A stretch of 64,000 nt of DNA, taken from assembly GCF_046630445.1 (NCBI RefSeq), contig NC_092338.1, positions 345,779,501 through 345,843,500 on the forward strand. Direction: 5' to 3'. Numbering within the stretch: position 1 is the stretch's first letter; each line of letters starts with the position of its first letter. A program made the position numbers and the translations under genes. This stretch comes from Rutidosis leptorrhynchoides. Lineage: Eukaryota; Streptophyta; Magnoliopsida; Asterales; Asteraceae. Shown here piece after piece: positions 47,501 to 59,300 of the stretch. The notes beneath the pieces were generated by a model. That model made no database searches and was not told where the DNA came from. It saw only the letters and a list, made by a program, of their open reading frames with translations.

Positions 47501-48128
47501 TAACCATTTTTGTTAAGTATGAGTGTTTTGATATATGTCTTGAAGTCTTCCAAAAGTATTTTAATACATCTAAATACACTACATGTATATACATTTTAAC
47601 TGAGTCGTTAAGTCATCGTTAGTCGTTACATGTAAGTGTTGTTTTGAAACCTTTAAGTTAACGATCTCAATTAATGTTGTTAACCCATTGTTTATTATAT
47701 CTAATGAGATGTTAAATTATTATATTATCATGATATTATGATATATTAATATATCTTAATATGATATATATACATTTAAATGTCGTTACAACGATAATCG
47801 TTACATATATGTCTCGTTTCGAAATCCTTAAGTTAGTAGTCTTGTTTATATGTATATAACTCATTGTTAATATACTTATGGAGATACTTACTTATCATAA
47901 TCTCATGTTAACCATATGTATATCCATATATATATCGTCATGTCATTTTTATAAGTTTTAACGTTCGTGAATCGCCGGTCAACTTGGGTGGTCAATTGTC
48001 TATATGAAACATATTTCAATTAATCAAGTCTTAACAAGTTTGATTTCTTAACATGTTGGAAACATTTAATCATGTAAATATCAATCTCAATTAATATATA
48101 TAAACATGGAAAAGTTCGGGTCACTACA
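44597..48128 (-). repeat. 5' LTR of element D
   Basis: 3532 bp, the same length as the 3' LTR and about 99.4% identical by eye. The LTR body shares blocks with the E LTRs (for example CTGTTTTGGGTT and a TTGAGGTAGTA stretch), so D and E belong to related families. Confidence 0.92.
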
Positions 48129-48328
48129 CTTTCCGCCCCGGTGATTTTGTGTGGCGTAATAACAACGCCAGCCGGGTCGAGAATACTGGAAAATTGGGAC
48201 CCAATTGGGAAGGCCCGTATGTGATTGCAGATGCACTTGGCAACGGAGCGTATAACCTAAAGACGCATGATGGCAAATTTGTGCCGTGTACCTGGCACGC
48301 AACCAACTTAAAGAAGTCCTATGTTTAA
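48129..48328 (+). pseudogene. Integrase C-terminus of element G, right of the D insertion
   Basis: The first five bases repeat the target site CTTTC. The frame then reads RPGDFVWRNN, GKLGPNWEGPY and WHATNLKKSY before a stop at 48326-48328. This is the C-terminal integrase segment of Tat elements (P-G-D-F-V-W and G-P-N-W-E-G-P-Y motifs), cut off from its core by D. Confidence 0.85.
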
Positions 48329-48870
48329 ATATTTCGAATCGTTTCGTTGTTGAAAATTTTTCTTTTTTTCTTTTACCAAGTTTGTGATTGATCACCACAA
48401 ATGTAAGCGCATCGCGCATTAGACTTCTTTGTTTTCAGTTTTCAATTAAATGCATTTTTCAATCTTCATTACTAATGTGTTGTGTAACTATTATGGCCGC
48501 GCTTCGGCGTTTTAAATGTAAGTCCACTCAAAAGTTACTTGTGCCATGAACAAAGACATCATCTAATCTTTGGACGGCATTGGCGACACTAGGCGTATTG
48601 GAGGTACGCCTAGCCCTCAGAACGGGATGCCTCCAGATTTCGTATTCGTCGCATTAATCCCAGCACTAAGTAGATGAGTGCAATGTCGACAATCATCAAG
48701 TGCAACCTTGACAAATGGTACGTTGTCGTGACGACGGTACGTACATATTTATATAAACATGTTTTACAGTTGGAACACAGAGAATCATAAGGAATTGATA
48801 TTTTATTGATTTAATTATAACCATTACATTAGGAACAAAAATGAATACAGAATTACAAAAATCCCTACAA
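48329..48870. other. Spacer between pol end and antisense gene of G
   Basis: Noncoding; a convergent 3' UTR for pol (+) and the antisense region (-). No gene seen. Confidence 0.6.
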
Positions 48871-50305
48871 CTACGGGATCATCTTCTTCACTCTAGCCAA
48901 GGTAAGGTCCGGCGTCGACCCAATCTGTTCAATAAACGGCACCTTAATGGCCGCGCAAGCATTGACTGCCGCATCATGGAGGTCGTAGGTGTCCTCATCC
49001 GCCATGTCTCGGATCGCCTCCGGAATTGGTTCTGCTATTTCAACATGTTCCACCAACGTGGTGTACGCGTCCAAACGCTCCACTTTCCTCGTAGCGTCAA
49101 CCAAATTCTGGAACGGCTCCTTTACCTCCGGTACCTTGAGAGCCTTATAAAAAATAGAGGGGATGAGGCTGCAAAGCTCTTGAAAATCGTTCGCTACCTT
49201 TCGGTTGGCAGCGGACACTCTTGGTTCTGGGCGGTGAGGAGATCCTTACTGGCTCTCTCCTCCGCCAGCTCTTTATGCGCCGCCTCCAGGTCCTTTAGCG
49301 CAGTTTTTTTTTTTCGGCGCGCAAGGCCATCTCTTTGATAGCCTTTTGGGCCTCCCTTAGGGCCTGCTTATTTTCCAGATCTGTTGTGGCAGCGGCTTGC
49401 TTAGCCCGTTCCAGCTCCTCCCTGACCTTGACAATTTCAACATTCAGCTCTTTACCGTCAGCCTCCGCGCGACGGGCACGTTGGTCCAGATCAATAGTCT
49501 ACTATAGCTTGTACCGGGTCAACACCAACCCTTCATAAATGTGCTGAACCCTGGCGCAATGTGCGGCGCTATCGGGCATTTTTCAGACCGCCTCATAAAG
49601 TACCGGAGGGCAAATCCGTTGCAGATACTCAAATTGCGACAGAGCGTTGCTGTATGAGACGTTCCACATGGTCTCCATGTGGCTGAAGGTGGGTTGTTTA
49701 CCAAAACCAGGATAATAAGGCTCCTCCAAAGAAGTAGAACGTTGGCCGGACGCGTCGCCAGAACCGGATGCCATCAGTACGTCTTTTTCCGACGCCTTTC
49801 CTTGGGCGTCGGATGAATCTTGAAGATGGACGATAGGAACTCCCATGCTTAACCCTGGAGAAATAACAAACTTGATTAGTTTCTCCCATTGGGATTCTGG
49901 TGACGTAGCGGGGTTATTATCAGGGTTTTCATAATACCCACCTTGGCTGGGAATCTCTTCAAAAGTTATTAAGTTGCTTTCTGCAACTTCTCGTGATGTT
50001 TTCCTCTTCTTGTGACCGCCAGTCAGGACGGTCACTTTTGGGGGAGAATGGGGGCGTTTCCGCTGTTGAAGTTGCTGTTCCGGCTGAATTGTGGGAACAT
50101 CGACGGATATCGGATCCGGATTGGTGACAGGAGTTGAGCCGGTTGTAGGTTGTGTCGTTGCCATGTCGCTGGCAGTGTTGGTGGATGAACCAACAGCAAC
50201 ATCATCTCCCTTCAAAGGATGACCTTCTGGAAGGTTGGTCTTTGGGAATCTCTTGAAGGAAACGCCATCAAGAGTAGGGCGGCGGAGAACTCTGTTGAAA
50301 TCCAT
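48871..50305 (-). pseudogene. Antisense ORF region of G: linker, coiled coil and C-terminus
   Basis: ORF 49583-50305 (240 aa) begins MDFNRVLRRPTL and is Pro/Thr/Ser-rich with a basic GGHKKRKTSRE patch (nuclear-localisation-like). Stops near 49583 and 49500 separate it from a Lys/Glu/Ala-rich coiled-coil stretch (about 49240-49490) and a C-terminal helical ORF (48871-49218). Together they look like one decayed gene. Such antisense ORFs between pol and the 3' LTR are known in Tat elements; the function is unknown. Confidence 0.7.
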
Positions 50306-50307
50306 CT

Positions 50308-50354
50308 CTGCAAAAGAAATTGAGTTAGAAAAATTACATGAGCATAATACTTAC
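50308..50354 (-). other. Possible short intron or remnant in the antisense gene
   Basis: Minus-strand GTAAGT donor, TTCTAAC branch-like motif and TTTCTTTTGCAG acceptor are all textbook. The length, 47 bp, is below usual plant intron size, and a stop precedes the donor, so it may be a shortened relic. Confidence 0.4.
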
Positions 50355-50358
50355 AAGT

Positions 50359-51074
50359 TTAAAGACGTAACGGCACGAAGTGGATACCCCTTCTGTCACA
50401 CATGATCAATGGCACTCTGTCACTCCATGGCCAATAATGCTGAACATTGCAGAGTTTCAGCATCACCTCGCCGTAAGGACGCATCTCAATCGTAGCGTCC
50501 TTACACAAATTAAAAAGCTCCCGCTCCCCTTGGTCAAGGTCTGGAGTCTTGGAGACGTCTGGGGAACGCTTGGAATGCCATTGTGCGAGGTGGGCACGCC
50601 CTTCGCCCAGCAGTTCGGTCCTGGCAAAAAAGAACATTCCCCTCCAATCATGGAGGGACGGAGACTTCTTGGTGGTAAAGTTACACATTTTCTCAAAAGT
50701 GTACCACCCCTTTCAAGAAGCAGTGAGTTTGAACGTCGCTCGGAAAACGTTCAGACTCGCGGGTCTATTTTGTGACCTAAAAATATCTCGAAAATAGTAA
50801 CACGCTGTCATGCGTGAGGATGTAATTGCGAGACGCTAATGTGATAATGGTCTAGTACAGCTGCCACGAATGGGCTCAACGGAAAACGCAAGTTGCCCAA
50901 TGCCACCGCTTTCCAATACAAGGTAAAGTATCCTTGTGGCGGCTCGTCAGCACGCTGGCCGGGTATCGCTACCATTGTCGGTACGTCTCGAAGTACCGGA
51001 TACTCGGCTATAAATTTCTCCATCTCTTCCTTCGTAACGGTCGTGTTTTCCGTAGAAACGTTAGCGTTAGACAT
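50359..51074 (-). pseudogene. Antisense ORF of G: Transposase_28-like N-terminal domain
   Basis: ATG at 51074. It encodes YFTLYWKAVALGNLRFPLSPFV and HPHA motifs of the so-called gypsy-type transposase N-terminal domain (PF04195-like), then FEIFL, SLHDWRGMFFFARTELLGEG and HYWPWSDRVPL. TGA at 50808-50810 and a frame change near 50765 break it. Despite the family name, it is an antisense accessory gene of Tat retrotransposons, not a known transposase. Its product probably acts outside Gag-Pol, but the role is not established. Confidence 0.75.
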
Positions 51075-51463
51075 TTTGGTTTACCTTAGAATGTAAACCG
51101 CACGCGTACTGAGAGGAGATAAGAAATTGTTTAATAATAAGGAAGCGGGGAAAGGGATGTAAGAATGAGGAGGTAAAAACGCCATATTTATAGAAGAAAC
51201 TTACTGTGGGCCCAGTTCATGGGCTTTGATCCTGATCGAACACGTGTCCTAGGGATGTTGAACCATAGCCGTTGGATTCGTGGCGTTTCATTTTTACAGC
51301 TGTAAAACGTAATAATTGCTGACATCATCCCCTAGCACACCCTACGAGGAAACATGATTTGACGTTTACGGCGTGTCAGTAATGATGGCCTTTTATAATA
51401 TTTTATTCTATGTAGTTTGGTTACAATCAAAGGCAATTTGATTCCAACCAAACTGGGGGGAAT
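51075..51463 (-). promoter_or_regulatory. Promoter region of the antisense gene and 3' PPT of G
   Basis: Minus-strand CTATAAATATGG at about 51184-51195 is a good TATA box about 115 bp upstream of the antisense ATG at 51074. On the plus strand AACTGGGGGGAAT (51451-51463) is the PPT just before the 3' LTR. Confidence 0.6.
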
Positions 51464-51969
51464 TAATGACGTACGTCCCGCCATGGCCGTCACGTGTGAC
51501 GCATGGCGTATCCTGTAGCTGGACGTTTAGCTTCAACTCCTGGTTGGATACCAAGTCAACGCCGCTCTCAGGCCACGATTATCCCTACGCTACATCACCC
51601 GTAGCGTGCCGTTAACATTTGACTTGGTTTGCACAGCTACTTGTCCGTCCGACAAATCAGGAGAACGTGGAGCAGTTAGTGGGCATGATTAGAGGATTCC
51701 AGGAGTGGTAATCGTGGTTTAGTGGGCTAGTGGTGGTTATCCTTGGTAACCGCCATCTTATGCCTATAAATACTGCTCATAATCACACATTTAGGGATCA
51801 ATCAACATTTTACACTTACTACCGCTGATTACTCTTCTAAACTCACCTTGGAGGTTCAGCAAAAGTTAATCACCACAACACCCCTCATACTCATCAAACA
51901 AATCGAAGGAAACCCTTCCGAAGGTTAGTCATTCAACTAATTGCACTCAAGTCAATTTTGGCTTGATCA
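51464..51969 (+). repeat. 3' LTR of element G
   Basis: 506 bp, begins TAATGACGTACG after the PPT and ends TTGATCA, followed by the target duplication TATAG. Confidence 0.9.
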
Positions 51970-52210
51970 TATAGCCACTATCAACGTTAAACATTTTAAA
52001 ACATTAATCGTTTATAAACATTCTAAAATATTAATGAATAGTATAGTTCTAAAAAGTTATAAACTAGAACAAAAATGATATGGGAACAATTAACTATATT
52101 CATTAGTTTAAATTTTATTTTTATTTGAGATTATTTGTAAATTAATTATGAATGACATTTGAGCCTATTGAGCTGGTTGAATATTTACTGCAAATGTCTT
52201 CGTCATTGTG

Positions 52211-52534
52211 CAGTGGCGATTCCAGAATTATAACTTAATAAGGTCTCTAATTTTTTTTAAGTACTAATTACTTATATTAGAATACTATTTTAGTGATAGT
52301 TTACGTTTAAAAAATTTTATAAATTCGAAAAATGCATGGGGTCTGAATATTACGGAGTAAAATTTAGTGGTGTCCTATACAATTTAAAAGAAAACTATAG
52401 ATTTGAAAAATATATGAGATCATACATTTAGATTTAGTAGTGTCATATACAATTTAAAGTATACTTTTACAAAAAAAGCTTTTAAATTAACAGTGTTCTG
52501 TGACCTCACGGATTTGTAGTTAGATTCACCTCTG
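52211..52534. mobile_element. Non-autonomous hAT element (MITE)
   Basis: 324 bp. Terminal inverted repeats are CAGTGGCGATTC (left) and, reversed from the right, CAGAGGTGAATC. Flanking 8-mers TCATTGTG (52203-52210) and CCATTGTG (52535-52542) match at seven of eight positions, as expected for a hAT target duplication. Noncoding inside. Confidence 0.8.
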
Positions 52535-52658
52535 CCATTGTGTACAAAAATGCAAAAGTTAATCAAGTACAATTAAACTATTTAATTAATAAACATAATT
52601 TCCGGATTTGATTCATGAAAAATATTTATAAATGAATCGATTACTATATTCATTTTTC

Positions 52659-52972
52659 TGTTATAATTCAGTAGGCTTATAACTACCTTTAGTGGTTCTT
52701 GACTATAGAAGGTATATAGAGATAGAGATACTGTAAAACTGAGAAAACAAAGGTTGAACAAAAGGTATGAGTAATTGGTTTTTTATTTATAGAAAAATGT
52801 ACAATGAGAGTTTGGTGGCATTTGGAATCTAGAGAGAGAGAGTGTTTTTGTTAACCAAAAAAAATACATACCATAAACTCTAACTCAACACACCTATTTA
52901 TACTCAAAAAAATATACTATGCAATATCTATAATAATAATAAAATTATCATCCAATTATTACTTTTATAACA
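52659..52972 (-). repeat. 3' LTR of Copia F
   Basis: 314 bp with ends TGTTATAA and TTATAACA. A minus-strand TATAAATAGG (about 52898-52907) is a likely TATA box. Confidence 0.8.
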
Positions 52973-52985
52973 CTCCCCCTTGGAT
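52973..52985 (-). promoter_or_regulatory. Polypurine tract of Copia F
   Basis: Minus-strand ATCCAAGGGGGAG immediately precedes the TGTTATAAAAG start of the 3' LTR. Confidence 0.8.
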
Positions 52986-53099
52986 GATAATTTTATTAGA
53001 GAATAACTAGTACTGCCTCGTTAAAAACCTTGCTAAAGAAAACCCTTTGGGATAAAACTTTAGCTAAGGGAAAAAGAGTGCAGCATAGAGTTGACTCCC

Positions 53100-55899
53100 C
53101 CTCAAGTAGGCAACGCCTGAGTTGTTACATCTTCTGAACATGCCTCATGCCAATATTATGAACGTGTGTTCTGAAAATAGCAGTTGGCAGTGCTTTGGTA
53201 TAAAGATCAGCAGAGTTGTTGATTGAACGTATCTCATTTTAATCTGGTTGTCTTTTACGAGATCTTGAGTATATGAGAAGAATCTGAGGTTTTCACCTGA
53301 AACTGTATCATCTAAATCTTTTATGTAGAAGTTTAGCCCCTGTGATTTGTCTACAATCTCCTTCATGGTTTGCTCAAACCCTTGTTTCAATTCATATTCC
53401 CTTGTAGTCTTTTCTGAGCCTTACCAACATACCATTCTTTTCCATCAAACTTATGACCGTTAAGACCGTTTATAGCTTTAGCGCCTCGTCAGCATTTATG
53501 TTTTGTTCTGTCATTTTTGATACTCTTCTTTCATTTGTATTATGTAAGCTGTATTATCTTCATAGATAGTTGTTACGCTTTTATAGCGTTCTAGTCCACA
53601 AGAATCAATAATGATTTGTATCATTGATCTTAACTAAAATCATTCCCGAGTAGCTTCATGTAATGCAATCACTTCGGCATGATTTGATGATGTTGCAACA
53701 AGTGTTTGTTTTGAGAACGTCATGATATTGCGGTGCCTCCATTTAGGAATACATATCCAGTTTGAGATTTAGCTTTATGTAGATCGGATAAATAATCTGC
53801 ATCTGTATAACCAAACAAATCTTGTTTCGAGTTGTTAGAATAAAATAATTATAAATCAGTAGTTCCTCGAAGGTATCAAACTATTTGTTTGATCCCATTC
53901 CAATGTCTTTTGGTAGGGGCTGAGCTGAACCTTGTCAACAAATTAACTGCAAAAGAAATGTCAGATCTTGTATAATCTATAAGATACATAAGAACCTCAA
54001 TTGCACTAAAATATAGAACTTCCGATCTGTTAAAATTTTCATGATCTTCGCAGGGATGAAATAGATCAGTGTCAATATTGAGTGATCTAACAACAATGAG
54101 TTTGTCTTTAAAAAAAATGTTTTAAAATCTTTTCGGTATAAGTTGTTTGATGTACAAGTAAACCATTAGGCATATGCTCAATTTGCAATCCAAGGTAATA
54201 CTTGGTTTTTTCAAGATCTTTCATTTCAAAATAATTCTTTAGAAGTTGAATGATTTCATAGATCTCTTTATTTGTTCATATGATGTTAAGAACATTGACA
54301 TAAACAACTACGATCTCATATCTGAACATTGTTTTTATAAAACATGCGTGCAAAATAAGTTTATATTTATACCCTTTTTTTTTTATCAAGTAGTCATTTA
54401 ATCGGTTATACCACATACGTCCCGTTTGTATAAACCCACTTAGAAATCTTTGTGATTTAATGGAATATATTCCCTTGGGTTTTACATTAGATGCTTATGA
54501 TACCTTAACCCTTTAGGTATATTCATATATATCACTATTAAGTGATCCATACAGATAAGTAAGTAGTAACAACATGTATGAGATGCATTTAAATAACTAC
54601 CAGGTTGATTAAGTATCTAATAAGTAATTGTATCCATTACAGGAGGATAATTTTTCCTCCTAATTCATTTCTGGTCTTTGTGGGAAATATTGAGTTACAA
54701 GTCTAGTTTTGCCTTGTAACTTCATTTGCACATTTCTTTTCGGATAAAAATTCATTTGTATCCCATACGTTTCACATCTTTAAAAGTGATAACGATTGAT
54801 CCGAAAACTTTTCTTTTATCGAGCGATTCTAATTCAGCTCTTATTGCTCCTTTCCATTGAGCTCAATCATGTCCATTTTGTATATTCAATGACAGATTTT
54901 CGTTCCAGATCATCATCTTTATTCATGATGTCATTGTAACATTATATGAAAATATCTCATCAAGATTTTTCATTTTATTTCGGTTCCATAATATTGCATA
55001 ATTTATCGCAATTTATGTATTTACATTTATCAATATCCTCTGCAGAAGGAATATTGATTTGTGGTTCTTCTTGAACACTTTCTTTTACCTCATTATCAGC
55101 TGATTTTCTTTTTCGAGGATTTTTATCTTCGGAACCAATTGATCTTCCACGTTTGATGCGTGGTAAAGACTCAACAGTGACATTATTGCCAGCTTTTGGA
55201 ATTTCAGTTCGAGCTGGAGCATTTATCGCTGGTATATATGATTTAGTCACTTTTTTTTATATCTGTAAATGCATAAAGTAATTAATTTGCAAGTTCTTGC
55301 ATATGCATTATTTTTGAACTTTCGTTTCACATTCTTTTGTGCGAGTTCAATATACCTTAATTGATGTTCACATCATGAAGCATCATTTTATTTATTTATT
55401 TTGTTTACTTCACCCCCTAATCTAGGGAACAATGTTTTATTAAAATGACAATCAGCAAAACGTGCTGTAAAAACATCACCCATCATGGGTTCAGTATATC
55501 TTATGATTGAAGATGTTTTATATCCAAAATATATTACCATCTTTCTTTGAAAAACCATTTTATTGTGTTGTGGTGATACAATTGGAACATACACTGCACA
55601 ACCAATGTTCTAAGGTGAAAATATTTGGCTCTTGGCCAAAATCAAGTAGTAAGTGAAAATATTTATGACTTCCACATGGTATAATGCGAATTAATGTCGC
55701 AGCATGTAAATTTACATGTCCACATATAAATATCGAGAGTTTTGTACTCATTATCAATTGTCTAGTTATTAGCTGCAAGCGTTTATCTATTGATTCAGCT
55801 AAACCAATTTTGTGTATGCACATGAGCAACTGGATGTTCAACAACAATCCCTGTAGATATATAATGATCATTAAATGCTTGAGATGTTAACTCACCAGC
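53100..55899 (-). pseudogene. Decayed Copia polyprotein (integrase, RT, RNase H)
   Basis: In coding order: integrase end (LHAATLIRI, FGQEPNIFTL at about 55600-55690), the IN-RT linker (GDVFTARFADCHF, about 55450-55490; then LPRIKRGRSIGSEDKNPRKR at 54975-55250), reverse transcriptase (VVVYVNVLNI at about 54290, FEMKDLEKTKYYLGLQIEHM near 54200) and RNase H (FGYTDADYLSDLHKAKSQTG at about 53760-53830, then IYEDNTA near 53565). It ends in a FFSYTQDLVKDNQIKM segment near 53230. A PABP-derived segment is inserted before that (53282-53500). Pol is broken by numerous stops. Confidence 0.88.
53282..53500 (-). pseudogene. Poly(A)-binding-protein gene fragment captured in Copia F
   Basis: In two frames the minus strand reads NGLNGHKFDGKEWYVGKAQK and ELKQGFEQTMKEIVDKSQGL followed by NFYIKDLDDTVSGENLR. 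This is the end of RRM3, the linker and the start of RRM4 of cytoplasmic poly(A)-binding proteins. It sits inside the RNase H end of pol, in the same orientation, and its distal part is in frame with the following Copia C-terminus (ORF 53145-53390). The introns of the source gene are not visible here. Host-gene capture is inferred. Confidence 0.8.
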
Positions 55900-58888
55900 T
55901 GTAACGACCCGGAAATTTCCGACCAAATTTAAACTCTAATCTCTATATGGTTCCGACACGATAAGCAAAAACCCTAAAGTTGACCCGCACTTTTTCGATC
56001 GTTCTATACTTATAAGATTAATATTTACATAAATTAAACCTTACCAACATGATAAGCAATCCAAATTGTTGAGACTTATGTTTTCGAAAAGAGTTTTACA
56101 CAACGTTTGACCGTCTAGTTTGACCGATGATATCACGAACTATACAATATATGATAATTATACGTTTGTGTATATATATGTATATATACATATTTAACAT
56201 GATCTAAGAATGTTTTAATATCTCATTTTGTATTAATAACAATAAGTTATAAGTATATTTTGAAACTACTAACTTAAGTTTTCAAAACGATAACCATACG
56301 TAACGTTATTTGACTTAAATACTTATGACCTATAATGTTTATACATATATCGTATAAGTAATGTATTTAATCACTTTTAAAGACTTAAATACATAAAACA
56401 ATATAAGTATATTTACAAAAGATAGCTATATTTGAATCCTCGTTCCGTTTTCTCAAAGATTTCTATACGTATACCTAGGGTATATGTACCCGTATCATAC
56501 GCAGCTTCTAGATGTATTTACTATTGGTATATACCAATAAAAATCTACTCCTTAGCAGCCTTAAATGATTAAGAAACATGTGGAACCAACTATTTGTCAA
56601 GTAGCATGAATTATTTAGCAAGAAAACAAAGTTAGGTATTTTTTTTCCTTTATAACCTAAAAACGTTTTTATGCATGCACACCATTTCTTCACCCCATTT
56701 TCTTATACTTACACTTCCATTTCTCTCTCAAAATACTCTTAACTTCATACTTGATCATCTCCAAGCATTTTCCCCATCATTTAGCTTCAAAAACCTTACT
56801 TAAACACCATAAGAAAACCATACAAAAACACTTCAAGAAATCCTTCCAAGAACCCAAACTTACTTCCAATCTTTCATCCAATTCCATCACCCTTTTGGTT
56901 CTAGCTTTTTACTCCTCTTTTACAGAAACCTTGTCCAAGGAACTTGAGGTAGTATCTATGTTCATAACCTTATTCGATTCATATATATATAGCTATCATA
57001 TTTTGTGGTATACAATTTTAACAACAAGAACATAGTTTGAAAGTTTTCAAACTTGTTTGCAAACTAAATAGATCCTTCTAACTTAACTTTTAAAATACTT
57101 CAAGACCTGTAATATAACTTAAATATATGCTAACTTAACAAGGTATAACTTGGTTTTTCAAAGAATATCTTAAAAACTGTTTTTACGACGTCGGAGTGTA
57201 ACCGGGGACTGTTTTGGGTTGGATAATTAAAAACTATCTTAAACTTTGAATTGGAGGTTTATGTTCTGGAAAAATGATTTTTACTATAAATATGTTAACA
57301 CATAGAAATTTCATGATTTAATTCAAAGTATAAGTATTTTTAGAAAAATGGTCATTAAGTGTTATTTTTTTGTAACAAAAATGTTTAACTTCATAAGTTT
57401 CACTAAAGTTTCACCTATGCCGTGTGATTTTGAATACAAACCAAGGTATTTTCAGTTCATAGTCTTAAAGAGGGACTCGATCCAAGGAGATGGCAAGTTG
57501 AATCAACGAAAACGGATTTGTAACGAAGAAACTATGACCGAAACAAAATTGGTTATCCTAGACTTGTTTAACTTCGGGATTAATTGGGAAAAATTAAATA
57601 AATCACATATTTCTAAGATAACATGATATTTTATATATATGTACTTATAATTCAATTTAATATGGTTCAGGATCACCCGTAAACAACACGAGAAGATTAA
57701 TCATAAGATCCCATGTTTGTACGCAACACGTCATTTGACAACACCGGTACTTTATGTACGCAACACGTCATTTGACAACACCGGTACCGTGGGTCAAGAT
57801 TAATCTCGACCAATACATATACGATGGGGTTTTATTTATTTCATTGGGGGTTTTATTTATTTCATTGCGGGTATATTAAACATCTAAAAATGAACCATTA
57901 AAATTGAATTACTAACAACGAGCTGCTAACTACGGACTAAGGAATTATTCAAAGTATTAAAAGTATAACAAGTATATATATGTGACGTTTGTTTAAAAAG
58001 AAAAGGTATTGATATATTATATATGGATAGGTTCGTGATATCAACCGGAGACCAAGTCAAATTATATATATCTTCAAGACGAAAGTGAGTATATAGTCCC
58101 ACTTTTAAACTCTAAATATTTCGGGATGAGAATACATGTATTTTATGTTTTACGTTATGGACACAAGTAACTGAAAAATATATTCTACGTTGAGTTGTAC
58201 CACTGGCATACTTCCCTATAGCTTGGTAACTAATATTTACAGCGGTATTGTAAACGCGAATCCTGTTGATAGATCTATCGGGCCTGACAACCCCAACCGG
58301 ACTGGACGACCAGTATTCAACGGTTGCACAGTACTTCGTTTCGTGACTACACTTGGTACAGTGTAGTAAGATTTCATATTAAAGGGAATATGCGACGTGA
58401 TTAATTGTTAAGTATGGTTACCAAGTGCTCAACCACTTAGAATATTTTTTTAAAATGTTTATATATGAAATCTTGTGGTCTATATTTATATCGCTGTCGA
58501 CATTAAACGTATATCTCACCAACTTTATGTTGACATTTTAAAGCATGTTATTCTCAGGTATGAATTAAGTCTTCCGCTGTGCATTATCTCGTACTAAGGA
58601 TACTACTTGAGGCCATTAAGGACTTATATCATAAGGCGTTGCATTCGAGTCATTGAAGTTCATAGAGACTATTATTAAGTAAATGGCGGTTTAGGTCATT
58701 TGAATATTATGAAATGTCAGGCGAATATGTCAATTATGGATGTAACTATAGATTGTCTTTTAAGAATAAATGCAACGTTTGTAAGATGTATCATATAGAG
58801 GGCAAGTACCTCGCAATGTTATCAACTATTGTAATTCGTTTGTAATCAATATGGACAACGTCCGGATGATTAGTTTCGGATCCTTTCA
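55900..58888 (+). repeat. 5' LTR of element E
   Basis: 2989 bp, TGTAACGACC to GGATCCTTTCA. The first 1428 bp match 62573-64000 with only a handful of differences. Open frames inside (56751-57035, 57348-57626) lack motifs. A doubled TACGCAACACGTCATTTGAC unit lies at 57720-57786. Confidence 0.9.
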
Positions 58889-58890
58889 GT

Positions 58891-58902
58891 TGGTATCAGA
58901 GC
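58891..58902 (+). promoter_or_regulatory. Primer-binding site of element E
   Basis: TGGTATCAGAGC, complementary to the 3' end of initiator tRNA-Met, 2 bp after the 5' LTR. Confidence 0.9.
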
Positions 58903-59300
58903 GTTGGTCTTAGCGAACCAGGCCTTGCATTAGTGTGTCTAACTAGTAGTTGTTAGGATACATTAAGTGAGTCTGGACTTTGACCGTGTCTGCCTGTCAA
59001 AAGTTTTGCTTATCAATCCTAGTCGGAAATCATCTGCTTATCATTCTTAGGGAACTGCCTGCTTATCATTCTTAAGTCTAGACACGTCTTACTGCATTTA
59101 GTGCATCGATAGTGTATAGACAAAATTCATATCCTAGCGTATCTGTTACTATAGACATTGCCTGACGTATTTCAAAGATTCTACGTAATTCATGGGATTT
59201 TGATATTATATATACATATGTAAATTATGTATTGAAGAGTACCAAACCCAACTCCTATAATCTATTCCAAACCAAAAATTCATTTCTCCGACCATACAAG

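Larger units (their letters stand above)
34536..48128 (-). mobile_element. Tekay-like chromovirus D nested in G, with two extra ORFs
   Basis: Minus strand, 13.6 kb, two 3532-bp LTRs (34536-38067 and 44597-48128) and target duplication CTTTC at 34531-34535 and 48129-48133. In element orientation: 5' LTR, PBS, acidic ORF, F-box ORF, an internal PPT-like motif, gag-pol with C-terminal chromodomain, PPT, 3' LTR. The chromodomain and the TGTAGTGACCCG LTR start indicate the Tekay/Del clade. Pol is damaged by stops and a frameshift; the two extra ORFs are open. Confidence 0.92.
28601..51969 (+). mobile_element. Tat-lineage Ty3/Gypsy retrotransposon G, containing nested element D
   Basis: Two 506-bp LTRs (28601-29106 and 51464-51969), PBS TGGCGCCATCCGTGGGACC at 29109, PPT before 51464, and a 5-bp target duplication TATAG at 28596-28600 and 51970-51974. 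Order inside: gag, protease, RT, RNase H, a second archaeal-type RNase H, integrase (interrupted by D at 34536-48128), integrase C-terminus, and an antisense gene region. Dual RNase H and an antisense ORF are hallmarks of the Tat lineage. Without D it would be about 9.8 kb. Coding regions carry several stops and shifts. Confidence 0.9.
52659..55899 (-). mobile_element. Ty1/Copia element F (3' part; split by element E)
   Basis: Minus strand. 3' LTR 52659-52972, PPT 52973-52985, then decayed pol to 55899, where E is inserted in the integrase. The 5' part should lie beyond E, outside the window. Many stops and frame changes show an old copy. Confidence 0.88.

Noticed and set aside
49583..50305. 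Independent host gene on the minus strand
   Set aside because: It lies between the PPT/3' LTR and pol end of G and matches the place and layout of known Tat antisense ORFs.
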